28,451 nucleotides of DNA from an uncultured Collinsella sp. (GTDB taxonomy: Bacteria; Actinomycetota; Coriobacteriia; Coriobacteriales; Coriobacteriaceae), in contig UQSB01000026.1 of assembly GCA_900543505.1 (NCBI GenBank), positions 1-28,451 on the forward strand, written 5' to 3'. Position numbers and translations under genes: made by a program. Below are positions 5,850-14,373 of this stretch, piece by piece; the stretch's first letter is position 1; each line of letters opens with the position of its first letter. A model generated the notes under the pieces. It was not told the DNA's origin. It was given only the letters and a program-made list of their open reading frames with translations, and did no database searches.

Positions 5850-7625
5850 TTACTCCTGCTCGGACTCCTCAGCCTGCTTACGGCTGCGGATGAGGTGCGC
5901 CACGCCGATGCACAGCACCGCGCCACCAGCGATCCACGTGAAGGTCACGCCATTGAGACCGGTGAGCGGGAGGCCGGAGCCCTTCTTGTTCTGGATGGTG
6001 ACAGGAATCATGGTCGAATCAACATTTTTATCGAACTTAGAAGTGACCATATCAGAACTGTCTTTTACGGTAAGTTTTGTCAGTTTGCCGGTCGCCTTGT
6101 CGTACGTAGGCGTCACCGTAATGGTAAAGCTGATGGAGTTATAACCCGCGGGCGTCTCACACTCCGTAATCTCGTACTCACCTGCAACAAGACCAGGGAT
6201 AAAGACCTTACTGGTAGTCTCGTTAGTCCTAAACACTCCAGCTTCGCCTGAATTGCTAGTGAGTCCACCAGTCTCCGTCAGCCATTCATCGCCAGTAACA
6301 GGAGTGGTACCCTCCTTGATCATTTTGACCTTAAAGCCGGCAACGAGCTTTTTATGTAAATCATCCGAAGCGGTCTTAGTGACATCGAGGCCAAAGACGT
6401 AGTCAGTGACCTTGTCCGACTCAGAAGTGCCCTTATCATTAGTCATGGGATTGTTGGAATAGACAAGCTTGACCTCATTGGTGTTGCCGGTGGCCGTGTA
6501 TTCGGCATCGCTGGTGAGCTGAGCTTTGTAGGTCACGACCACCGTAGAAGCAGCATCGACACTAATCGCGTTTCCCTTAGCACTCTGAACCGCTTTAAGG
6601 TTATCGAAAGAAACCTTAAGGAGTTCAGTTCCAGTAGTCGCATCGTCAGTCACGGCCACATCGTAACCGCTGGCTTTATCGAATTTAACCTCGTTCTTTG
6701 TACCATTGTTAACGATATAGACATGCAAACCGTTCAGCGAGCCATCGGAGTTCTTTACAACCTTAAGACCCTTACTCAACGTATCTTGGAATTCATAGTA
6801 ATAGGTATCGTACGAGGCAATATTGTCCGCAACGTGACCGGTCAGCCTGTAGTCGATATCCTGTCCGATCCAAGCATCACCGCTATTCTTCCAGTTTTTC
6901 TCTTCGACATTGGTAGCATCCGTACCAGCATTGTCATCGAGAATCTTCTTTTCGACCGTGGGAATGCTGGTCTTCTCGGTAACGACCACGGAATTACCGC
7001 CAACGATGGCAAAGATCGGGGAGGTGCCAGTGTTCGGCTTGGCTGGATCCGTAAGGTCATCAGACACGAACAGGTAATAGCCATCTCCGCTATCATTAGG
7101 GCGCGTCCACTCCTCGCCCGCCTTAAATGAGCCACCCACTGCGGTCTCATCTTTAGCCACAGCTTTAGCAATCGAATTCAACACGCTACCGGAAGCAACG
7201 CGCGTACCGCCAGTAGTTGCCGTGCTGGCAGAAGTGCCCGTTACATTTTGAAAAAGCCATTCAGCGACAACCTGAGCAGTGGCACTGTCGTCAAGCTTCT
7301 TGGCGTCATCCTTCTCCACAAGCTTTTTGTACTCGTCAGAACCCTGAATAGCAGCGATCACCTTGGAACCGACAGTACCATTTGCCCATTTGATATCGGA
7401 AGCAACCTTGCCATTGCCCTCCTCGTCAACGACTTTGGCCTTGAAGATCTGATAGGCCTTGAACGTATTGTCCTTGTTGGCGTCGTCGACCTTATTGATC
7501 GTGATGCTGCCCGCCGCACCCTCAGCAAACGCCATGGTCACGGGGGCCATAACTCCACCAAAGCTCAGCGCTGCGGTGAGGCCGGCGGTTACCGCCAGGC
7601 GTGCGATGTTCTTGCTCATGCTCAT
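5850..7625 (-). CDS. LPXTG backbone pilin (major pilus subunit)
   Basis: This is the likely shaft subunit of the pilus, exported and then polymerised by the class C sortase. The 591-residue protein has a signal peptide (about 1-35, ending VTMAFA), an N-terminal domain with DNTFKAYQIFKAKV, a PTVEKKI segment typical of fimbrial isopeptide domains whose Lys may be the crosslinking residue, and a SpaA/Cna-B-like C-terminal domain with an E-box (YEITECETPAGYN). It ends with LPLTG at about 552-556, a hydrophobic span and a charged tail. I chose the ATG at 7625 because GGAGG lies eight bases upstream; the 22 upstream codons look non-coding. Its base composition is less GC-rich than the preceding minor pilin. 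It is the last gene of the operon, with a terminator at 5711-5750. Confidence 0.93.
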   Translation of the reverse strand: MSMSKNIARLAVTAGLTAALSFGGVMAPVTMAFAEGAAGSITINKVDDANKDNTFKAYQIFKAKVVDEEGNGKVASDIKWANGTVGSKVIAAIQGSDEYKKLVEKDDAKKLDDSATAQVVAEWLFQNVTGTSASTATTGGTRVASGSVLNSIAKAVAKDETAVGGSFKAGEEWTRPNDSGDGYYLFVSDDLTDPAKPNTGTSPIFAIVGGNSVVVTEKTSIPTVEKKILDDNAGTDATNVEEKNWKNSGDAWIGQDIDYRLTGHVADNIASYDTYYYEFQDTLSKGLKVVKNSDGSLNGLHVYIVNNGTKNEVKFDKASGYDVAVTDDATTGTELLKVSFDNLKAVQSAKGNAISVDAASTVVVTYKAQLTSDAEYTATGNTNEVKLVYSNNPMTNDKGTSESDKVTDYVFGLDVTKTASDDLHKKLVAGFKVKMIKEGTTPVTGDEWLTETGGLTSNSGEAGVFRTNETTSKVFIPGLVAGEYEITECETPAGYNSISFTITVTPTYDKATGKLTKLTVKDSSDMVTSKFDKNVDSTMIPVTIQNKKGSGLPLTGLNGVTFTWIAGGAVLCIGVAHLIRSRKQAEESEQE

Positions 7626-7708
7626 CTTCTTTTCCTCCGTTTTCCGTTTGGTTCTCATTCGATCGGTCATCATCTGTCTGTGTCTTAGCATCTACTTCGC
7701 TACGTCTC

Positions 7709-7727
7709 GCCCCGCTCTCTGTGGGGC
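7709..7727 (-). promoter_or_regulatory. stem-loop between minor and backbone pilin genes
   Basis: GCCCC (7709-7713) and GGGGC (7723-7727) can pair in the 108-bp gap between the two pilin genes. There is no T-run after it, so it is not a standard terminator. It could protect or separate the backbone pilin message. The function is unproven. Confidence 0.35.
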
Positions 7728-7733
7728 TGCCAG

Positions 7734-9404
7734 CTACTCTTTATGGCTGCCACCTCCCCGCTTGACCAGGAGCGCGACCACGATGAGCGCGGCTCCGGCG
7801 ACCGCTGCGGCGGCCGCGGCGTACATTGCCATATCGCCAGTCGAGGGCATAAAGCCTCCGGTGGTAATGCTAGGGGGTGTGCCGGTGGGCGTGTTGATGA
7901 GCGACGCCTCCAGGCTGCCCGTCGACCCGTCCGCGCTGTCGGCGCGCAGGGGCGACTCGGCCGTGATGGTGAGCTTGGGCTTGGCGGCGGCCACCTGGTC
8001 GACGTCCAGACCCTCGGCCTTGACCGTCACGGAGCGTGTGCCCTCAAAGGCGGTGTAGCCCTTGGGTGCCTTGAGTTCGCGGACCTCCAGCTTGCCCGAG
8101 TCCACGCCCGAGACGGTCACGCGACCGTCCTCGCCCGTGGTGACGGTGGCCTTACCTTGCGCATCCCACGTGCCGTCAGCCGCTAGCGTGCGGCCGCGGT
8201 CGTCGGCGATGCTCAGGACCGCCCCGGGCAGTGGCTTGTCGCCATCGCTGCCGCGCTTGGTGAGCGCGAGATCCCAGGTGTAGGCGCACGCATCGTCGCT
8301 CGGCGTGCGGGTGAAGCCGGCGTCGCCGGACTGGTCGGCAAGAGGAGAGCGCGGGTAGCGCAGGTAGACCTCGTTGGGGTTGCCCTTCGCGATGCCGTGG
8401 TTGCACGCGCTGTTGAGCGGCGCATTGTACACGGCGACCACGCGGGCGCCCGCGGTGAAGGCGTCGGCCCCGCCGAGCGCGGCGATGAGGTCGCCGGTGC
8501 GCACGGTGAAGGTCTTGCCGTCGGCCGCTACCTTGGTGGCGCACTGGGCCGTGATGTCGGTCCAACCCTTCGCGGGCTCGGTGCCGGCGAGGCCGTTCTT
8601 GTCGGTCTGGACCGCACCAAAGCCGCCGTCCACCCCCGCCGCCACGTACACGTGTATGCTCGCGGCGACCTTGGAGAGGTCGAGCCCCGCGCTCATGGTG
8701 TCGACGAACTGCACCGTATAGGTGTCGTAGGCGGTGAGCCCGGCCGTGACCGTGGCAGAGAGGCGCCAGTACAGGTCGTCGGCGACCGTGGCGTCGGCGG
8801 CCTTCTGCCATGCGGCGGTGCTGTCCTCCAGCACGTGCTTGGCGACCTTGGGCGTCGCGGCCTTGGGCTTGACGGTGACGGCGCTGCCGCCCACCAGCGC
8901 CATGATCGGCGCGGTGCCGGCCTCGTTTTGAGAGATGGCGTCGTCTTTGGCGACGACGAGCCAGTAGCCGCAGGGCAGCTCGGCCGCCGTGCCCGCGTTA
9001 AGGGCCACGGGCACGGCGCCAGAGCTCTGGAGGGAACGAGCGAGCTGTGCGCTCAGCGCGCTCGTAAGGTGGGAATCGGTGTTGAGCCACTCGGCAGCTT
9101 CCTGCGCGATGGTCTGGGAATTGGGCATGCCGGCGCTATGCAGCACAGGCAGCGCGGCGTCGCGCACGGCGTCGCTTGCCCAGGCAAGATCGGTGGCGAT
9201 CTTGGCGTCGCTGTCGCCGTCGACGACGTTGGCGCTAAAGATCTGGTAGGCGTCGTAGCTGCTCGCCACGGTGCCGCTCACCGTGATGGAACCGGTCGAG
9301 GTCGGCGCGGCCTGCGCGGATGCGGGGAACACAACCGCGCAGATGCCGATCAGGAGGGCAAGCAGCGCAAACAAGATCGGGAAGGAGCAAACTTTCTTAT
9401 TCAC
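7734..9404 (-). CDS. minor or basal pilin with MPSTG sorting signal
   Basis: This 556-residue secreted protein has a signal peptide (about 1-32, ending PASAQA) and the same N-terminal layout as the backbone pilin (SSYDAYQIFSANVV). It carries an ATPKVAKHVLED segment matching the pilin's PTVEKKILDD, a Cna-B-like domain with an E-box (LEVRELKAPKGYTAFEG), and a sorting signal MPSTG at about 519-523 followed by an Ala-rich span and basic tail. The signal departs from LPXTG, so it may be anchored differently, for example to the wall. The GTG at 9404 is preferred: GGGAGG lies eight bases before it. It overlaps the adhesin stop by eight bases, which suggests coupling. It is much more GC-rich than both neighbours. 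Confidence 0.9.
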   Translation of the reverse strand: MNKKVCSFPILFALLALLIGICAVVFPASAQAAPTSTGSITVSGTVASSYDAYQIFSANVVDGDSDAKIATDLAWASDAVRDAALPVLHSAGMPNSQTIAQEAAEWLNTDSHLTSALSAQLARSLQSSGAVPVALNAGTAAELPCGYWLVVAKDDAISQNEAGTAPIMALVGGSAVTVKPKAATPKVAKHVLEDSTAAWQKAADATVADDLYWRLSATVTAGLTAYDTYTVQFVDTMSAGLDLSKVAASIHVYVAAGVDGGFGAVQTDKNGLAGTEPAKGWTDITAQCATKVAADGKTFTVRTGDLIAALGGADAFTAGARVVAVYNAPLNSACNHGIAKGNPNEVYLRYPRSPLADQSGDAGFTRTPSDDACAYTWDLALTKRGSDGDKPLPGAVLSIADDRGRTLAADGTWDAQGKATVTTGEDGRVTVSGVDSGKLEVRELKAPKGYTAFEGTRSVTVKAEGLDVDQVAAAKPKLTITAESPLRADSADGSTGSLEASLINTPTGTPPSITTGGFMPSTGDMAMYAAAAAAVAGAALIVVALLVKRGGGSHKE

Positions 9405-12400
9405 GACGCTCGCCTCCCTTCGCATTCGCCTTGCGACGAATGTGCATCCAGGCCGCAGCAGCGCAAAGCGCCGCCGCGCCGGCAAGGTACGTCAGAGTGA
9501 CGCCCGACATACCAGAAAGGGGCAAAGATGTGGAGTAGGTGTTGGTGAAGGTGGGAGTGGAACTTTCAGTGAGTTCGCGGCCCGTGTCGTTGGTCACTGG
9601 CTTGCCATCACGATCCTGAATCTGCTTGTAGGTCGCAGTGACGTCGATATGGTGGTTAGAGTCGTCAGTCGCGTTAACCGTAATCTGATAGACCGACTTG
9701 TCGTACGTATAGTGCGAGAACAGCGAACCGTCGTCTTTCTCGCGCACGTAGTACGTGAAGGTCTTGGAAGCACCACGGCCAGTGGGGCCAGACGCGAGCT
9801 GGTCGAGTTGATCGAGTTTGTAATCAATCTTGTCGAAGCTCAGGGTCTGGGACTTGTCGCCGTCGGCAGTGGTGGACTTGCTGCTAACGATATCCGTAAA
9901 ATCTGTGTCGGTCGCAAGCTGGAGCGTGAACTCCTTCATCTCGCCACCCTCAACGACCTTGGTCGCCTTAGGGGTCCAAGAGCCAGTCGAGTCGTACGGG
10001 GTGAACTTGTTAGTGAAAGTCGTGGAGTCACCCTCACAGATAATTGGATAATAGTCTCCACTCTTCTGCACCTTGCTCCTCGCTTTTACGTTCTCCCACT
10101 TCCCAGACGACTCGCGGAATTCGTACTTGGTTACACCGACGTTTTTAATCGTGTAGTTATGGATGTAAAGATCCTTCAGTTGGCTTGAGTTTTCTTTACT
10201 CGGAACAGACATGAGCAAGGTCTTGGTATCTTCGGCCGTCACCACAATCTTATACACGCTGGAGTCGTACGTGATGCCAGAATCACCACCGGGATCTTCG
10301 ACCAAGTAGTATGTGATTTCGTTACCCGCGCCACTCGATGCGAATTGTTCACCAAGGTCAAACGTAATGCTGCCTTCTGCATCATTTGCTGCTGTTCCAA
10401 CCTCGGTGCAAACGTCGCGATTGAATGTCGTGCCAGCTGTCGTGCCAGCCAAAGGGTCGTCTGAATCCTTGCGATACACCGTAAAGGAGAACTCCCCATC
10501 ATTGAGCTTGCGGCCTTCCAGCTTCTTGGTCGCCTTGAGCTTGAGGCTCGGATAGACATACGTGTCCTCAGGCGCGCCCATGTACAGGTCGCCGTTCGAC
10601 ATGATGCCGCCGCCATGGTTCCAGGAATAATTGCCCGTGATAAACGTCGCGCCCGCCTCTAGCGCAGCCTTTCGCGCATTGATCGCCTCGGGGTCTTGAG
10701 CCTTAACATCCGAACTCAGGCCGATGCTGTTATATACCTGCACGCCACCGTTAGCGGGGATAGTAATGGCTTTCTGAAGCTCTAAGCTTCCCCGATACTT
10801 AGCATCGCCGCCGCCAAGCATTTTGCCAATCACCGCCGCGATCGGAGTCGTATGACCCTCCGCCGCAAGGAAGAAGTCCGCGTGGTCGTTTTCGCGAAAC
10901 ACTTCGGCATTGTAGGCGTCGGAGTCCTGGTCCTTACCGTGACCACCGCCGGAAAGATGGGGGGTGCCGTTATTGCCTGTATTACTCACGGATTCGTAAT
11001 CGTTCGCGTTTTGCTCATTTCCGGCAGAAGTATTACCGAAAATCGCCGTGCCGTCGGTGCCTGTCACCAAAGTCTTACCCGTCGGGCAAACCGCAACGCC
11101 GCCACCGTAGCCACCGGCCTCATTGCTGCTTATATAGGAGTTATAGACAAATAGCCTACCAGCATTAGACGCGACCTTAGAATCGCCCTGGACGAAGATG
11201 CCGCCTCCACCCCAGTCAAAGCGAGACATGCAGTGGTTATTAGTGATATAGACTGGATTTGAATTTGACGTTCCTTTTATCATCGCGTCAACCATCTGGC
11301 CCACGCGAATGCCGGCACCCTCAGAGCGAAAACTCACGTTAGAGGCAATAGTTCCCCCCGTAATGTTGAGCCATGCCATTGTCTTGCGCGAGCTCGCCCC
11401 TTGGTGTTCGATGTCGGTCACATAGACGCCGCCGCCGGCTTCCTCAGAATAGTTGCCCGTGATCTGGCCGCCCGAAATGGTGACATGAGTACCGTTTTTA
11501 GCGGCAAGTCCAGCACCGCCATGATCGCCATTACCATCGTTACCACAGTAATTGGCATATTTATTGTTAGTAATGTAGCCACCAGAAACAGTAACGCTGC
11601 CGCCTTCGGCCATGATGCCGCCGCCGAAACCAACACCAGTAGCAAGCGTGCTGTTGCCGGAGATTACGCCATTAGTTATGTTGACCGTGGAGTCTTTAGC
11701 ATACACACCACCGCCACTAGGAGCACTGTTGCCGGCAATTACGCCACCGGAAACCTCGAGGGTCGAATTACCGTGTATTTCAATTCCGCCGCCCACACCC
11801 GAGCCAGAAGCTCCACACACATAGCCGCCGCGCATGTTGACGGTAGAGCCGTTCTCGGCATAGACCAAGCTGCTAACGCTGCTGCCTTGTTTTTGCGTGA
11901 TCACGCCGCTCACAAGGTTAAACGTGCCACCCTTGCCGTTGTTGTTATACAGATTGATGAGCTTTAGATTTGCGTTGCCGTCGCACGCCACGATGGCGCC
12001 CTTAATATCGACGTTATGTCTGACAAGCGTCTCGATTGTCCCTGTACCACTCGGAGTCGATTTGGTCACGTAGTAGGTAAGATTAGACGGAATGCCACCA
12101 ACGTAATTTAGCTCGACTTTCTTGCCATAATTATTGGGATTCGGGTTCTGCCCCTGATCAGTCAGCTGTTGGACATCGTTGACCGTCTCAGTCACCGGCG
12201 CGGAGTCCTTAATTTCGTCCTTAATTGTAAGTGTTGCGCCGTTAGCAACATCAAATAACGGCTTGTCGGTGTTCAAGCACTTGATCTTATGATCGTTTAA
12301 GTTCAGCGTTATATTGCTGCCGCTCTTCTCAAGTTTGATTTCACCAGCATAGTCAATATCAGCTGTAAGCTCGAAGCAGGCAGTTTGGTTTTCCCCAACG

Positions 12401-12846
12401 CCTTGAAGCTTAGCTGACAAATCATCGGCGTTAGTAATGTTAGTAATAGCTGTGGTTGTCTCTTCGCTCTCTGCAGCCTCCTCGGCTGACGCGACAGCGT
12501 TAACATCCATCGCATCATTATCTTCCGCCTGCGACTCGTCCTTGGACTGCTCCTCCGGCCGAGCATCGTCGTCGCTCGCAGCATCGTCGCTGTTCTGGTT
12601 TTCGGCGTCTGTGCCAGCATCCCCGTTAGTACTGTTGTCTATACCAGTAGACTCACTTGAGGAACCCCCCCCCATCACAGTTTCCTCGGTAGAAACCGCC
12701 TCGGCATCGTTGGCGATGGCCTGCGAGATCGGAGGCATGACGAGCGACAGTACCAGGCTCAACACGGAGGCTCCGCACAAAACGCCTGCCAGTACACGGC
12801 GCGTCGCTTTTTTACTCTGCTTAGTTTTTTCTGAATTCGCTTTCAT
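9397..12846 (-). CDS. large pilus tip adhesin with beta-helix region and LPLSG signal
   Basis: This 1149-residue surface protein is the first gene of the operon and probably the tip adhesin. It has a signal peptide (about 1-46) and an acidic Ser/Glu/Asp-rich linker (about 60-125). A long parallel beta-helix-like region (about 320-640) follows, with repeated GGGV/GGGI and SGG-I-x-GN turns as in polymorphic outer-membrane and pectate-lyase-like proteins. Next come two Spy0128/FctA-type isopeptide domains, beginning near ATKKLEGRKLNDGEFSFTVY and ATKVVEGGEMKEFTL. The sorting signal is LPLSG (1108-1112), followed by a membrane span and basic tail. The ATG at 12846 has GGAGG eight bases upstream. 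Codons 58-61 are written as a run of nine G, so the gene may switch on and off. The ligand is unknown. Confidence 0.9.
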   Translation of the reverse strand: MKANSEKTKQSKKATRRVLAGVLCGASVLSLVLSLVMPPISQAIANDAEAVSTEETVMGGGSSSESTGIDNSTNGDAGTDAENQNSDDAASDDDARPEEQSKDESQAEDNDAMDVNAVASAEEAAESEETTTAITNITNADDLSAKLQGVGENQTACFELTADIDYAGEIKLEKSGSNITLNLNDHKIKCLNTDKPLFDVANGATLTIKDEIKDSAPVTETVNDVQQLTDQGQNPNPNNYGKKVELNYVGGIPSNLTYYVTKSTPSGTGTIETLVRHNVDIKGAIVACDGNANLKLINLYNNNGKGGTFNLVSGVITQKQGSSVSSLVYAENGSTVNMRGGYVCGASGSGVGGGIEIHGNSTLEVSGGVIAGNSAPSGGGVYAKDSTVNITNGVISGNSTLATGVGFGGGIMAEGGSVTVSGGYITNNKYANYCGNDGNGDHGGAGLAAKNGTHVTISGGQITGNYSEEAGGGVYVTDIEHQGASSRKTMAWLNITGGTIASNVSFRSEGAGIRVGQMVDAMIKGTSNSNPVYITNNHCMSRFDWGGGGIFVQGDSKVASNAGRLFVYNSYISSNEAGGYGGGVAVCPTGKTLVTGTDGTAIFGNTSAGNEQNANDYESVSNTGNNGTPHLSGGGHGKDQDSDAYNAEVFRENDHADFFLAAEGHTTPIAAVIGKMLGGGDAKYRGSLELQKAITIPANGGVQVYNSIGLSSDVKAQDPEAINARKAALEAGATFITGNYSWNHGGGIMSNGDLYMGAPEDTYVYPSLKLKATKKLEGRKLNDGEFSFTVYRKDSDDPLAGTTAGTTFNRDVCTEVGTAANDAEGSITFDLGEQFASSGAGNEITYYLVEDPGGDSGITYDSSVYKIVVTAEDTKTLLMSVPSKENSSQLKDLYIHNYTIKNVGVTKYEFRESSGKWENVKARSKVQKSGDYYPIICEGDSTTFTNKFTPYDSTGSWTPKATKVVEGGEMKEFTLQLATDTDFTDIVSSKSTTADGDKSQTLSFDKIDYKLDQLDQLASGPTGRGASKTFTYYVREKDDGSLFSHYTYDKSVYQITVNATDDSNHHIDVTATYKQIQDRDGKPVTNDTGRELTESSTPTFTNTYSTSLPLSGMSGVTLTYLAGAAALCAAAAWMHIRRKANAKGGERRE
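12665..12673. repeat. homopolymer G(9) tract in the adhesin coding strand
   Basis: Nine consecutive C on the plus strand (G on the coding strand) encode Met-Gly-Gly-Gly at codons 58-61, about twelve residues after the signal peptide. Gain or loss of one base would shift the frame and stop synthesis of nearly the whole protein. Confidence 0.9.
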
Positions 12847-12901
12847 CGATGTCTCCTCCCCAAGAGACCGCGATCTTGCTCTTTCACTATCAAACGTATC
12901 T

Positions 12902-12941
12902 GCGCAATCTGTAATTGCGCTCGCTAAGTGATGCAATTATA
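12902..12941 (-). promoter_or_regulatory. pilus operon promoter -10 and leader hairpin
   Basis: On the minus strand a perfect TATAAT lies at 12936-12941, about 90 bases before the adhesin ATG. No clear -35 is seen at 16-18 bases. Starting 15 bases downstream of the -10 is a hairpin or dyad GCGCAAT (12914-12920) / ATTGCGC (12902-12908) with a five-base loop, placed where a repressor or leader structure could act. Confidence 0.55.
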
Positions 12942-13300
12942 ACGATTGTTTAAACATCTAAGCAGCAAAACCGACATTTTTGTGCAAGTTCTTAATTCTC
13001 TTGACATTTACTCAGATTTACCTTCGTTTATTCGCTATCTATTTTTTGTTTCTACTGGTAATTGAGTTAGCTATCAGTTTTTTAATAGCATTTTATTTAT
13101 TTGCACAACCTTTTGCTCAAGAGCAAACATCCTGTGACCGGTCGAAAATCGACCGTGAACGGTAGATCATTAACCGGAAGGAATATCCTACCAAACTGAT
13201 GAGAATATCTTTAACCCACCGGTGGTTAGAAGCATGATGTTCAGACAACTATATTTGAATTTTCGTGCAGATTCTAGGTAGCAATTCGCCCAAATCGCCT
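12942..13300. promoter_or_regulatory. AT-rich upstream region of the pilus operon with several dyads
   Basis: This stretch is far more AT-rich than the rest of the window and has no supportable gene. It contains three dyads: TTTGCTC-AA-GAGCAAA (13112-13127), GGTCGA-AAA-TCGACC (13140-13154) and the perfect palindrome CCACCGGTGG (13217-13226). It may be a regulatory region for the pilus genes or a transferred remnant. A hydrophobic TTG-initiated frame at 12980-13165 (+) lacks a ribosome site. Confidence 0.5.
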
Positions 13301-13304
13301 GAGG

Positions 13305-13338
13305 CCACCACAAAGATGCCTGCCACCTATTGTGGTGG
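13305..13338. repeat. type B hairpin (copy B2)
   Basis: The arms are CCACCACAA (13305-13313) and TTGTGGTGG (13330-13338), and the loop contains GATGCCTGCCACC, a drifted form of the common loop. It lies 13 bases beyond the HAD phosphatase stop codon. Confidence 0.85.
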
Positions 13339-13351
13339 TTCTCCCCCTGCG

Positions 13352-14173
13352 CTACAGCAGATGCTCCTGGATAAAGACCGCGATGCCGTCCTCGTCGTTG
13401 CTCGCGGTTACAAAGTCCGCGGCGGCACGGGTGGCGTCGCTGCCATTTGCCATGGCCACACCCACGCCGGCGTCGGCCACCATGCAGGTATCGTTATCGG
13501 CATCGCCAAACACGCAGATGTTCTGAAGCTCCATGCCGTTGAGCTCCGCCACGCGCACAAGGCCGCGCGTCTTGGACACGCGCGGATCCATGGACTCGTA
13601 GAGCCGCTGCGTGGTCTGCAGGGCCGCCGCCTTAACAGTGTCATCGGCAAACGTCGACGCCCGCTCAATCACCCGCGGCATTACCTCGGGCGCCATGGTA
13701 AACATCACCTTGGGCTGCGGCTCGCGCAAAAACTCGGCAAAATCGACCACCTGGTAGGGTACGCCGTCGACACGCGACAGGTGCTCGACGCACGCATTGC
13801 TCTCGGGCACATAGAATACGCCGTCTCGGGGGCAGACGGGCGTTGCCGGCAGGCCCACCATGTGCTTGCAGATGCGCGCGATGGTCTCGCCCGGCAGCGG
13901 ATAGCTCAGCTCGTTGATGTCGTGCGCGCGGTCGATGACCTCGGCGCCGCCGCAGCCCACGAGCACGTCCACCAGGCCTTCGATGCCCCAGAGCTCGTAC
14001 ATGGCCTCGGTCGCGTGGGCGTCGCGCCCGGTGCACAGGCCAAAGAGCACGCCGCGCTCGCGCAGGGCGCGGATGGCCGCCACGGTGCGCGGGGACACCG
14101 TGTGCTGGCTCGTAAGCAGTGTACCGTCGATATCGCAGAACACGGCTTTGATGTGGCTGAAGGTGGTGTCCAT
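13352..14173 (-). CDS. Cof-type HAD-superfamily phosphatase
   Basis: This is a cytoplasmic haloacid-dehalogenase-type hydrolase that would act on small phosphorylated metabolites or sugar phosphates. Motif I is FCDIDGTLLTS near residue 12 with the nucleophile Asp, followed by TGRD (motif II). A conserved Lys is plausible near DDTVKAAAL, and motif IV is FGDADNDTCMV with GVAMANG after it, the arrangement of the Cof/YbjI group with a C2 cap. The length, 273 residues, is typical. The ATG at 14173 has AAAGG five bases upstream. Type B hairpins lie on either side. The substrate cannot be deduced, and neighbours give no pathway hint. Confidence 0.9.
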   Translation of the reverse strand: MDTTFSHIKAVFCDIDGTLLTSQHTVSPRTVAAIRALRERGVLFGLCTGRDAHATEAMYELWGIEGLVDVLVGCGGAEVIDRAHDINELSYPLPGETIARICKHMVGLPATPVCPRDGVFYVPESNACVEHLSRVDGVPYQVVDFAEFLREPQPKVMFTMAPEVMPRVIERASTFADDTVKAAALQTTQRLYESMDPRVSKTRGLVRVAELNGMELQNICVFGDADNDTCMVADAGVGVAMANGSDATRAAADFVTASNDEDGIAVFIQEHLL

Positions 14174-14260
14174 GGGAGCCTTTCTGGGTTGTGCGGCGGT
14201 GTGGGGTGTATCTGGAGGTGGCGTTCATGGTATACCAAGGCGCAAGCCGTTGGGACCCGA

Positions 14261-14293
14261 TCACCACAAAGGCGCCCGTCCCCTTTGTGGCGG
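14261..14293. repeat. type B hairpin (copy B3)
   Basis: The arms CCACAAAGG (14264-14272) and CCTTTGTGG (14282-14290) enclose a CGCCCGTCC loop. It lies 15 bases from type A copy A2, repeating the A+B pairing seen at 3765-3874. Confidence 0.85.
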
Positions 14294-14308
14294 CAGGATC
14301 CGCGGCGC

Positions 14309-14373
14309 AAACCATCACAACATTCGATGTTTTTCGGCAAAATCGCGATTTTCATCGAATGTTGTGATGGTTT
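14309..14373. repeat. type A palindrome, loop subtype 1 (copy A2)
   Basis: The 21-bp arms (14309-14329 and 14353-14373) pair perfectly, starting AAACCATCACAACATTCGA. The loop contains AAAATCGCGATTTT as in A1. Its last base directly abuts the stop codon of the MFS gene. Confidence 0.92.

Noticed and set aside
12980..13165. Hydrophobic 61-codon frame with TTG start in the AT-rich region
   Set aside because: No ribosome site; AT-rich DNA read in this frame gives Phe/Leu/Ile by composition alone.
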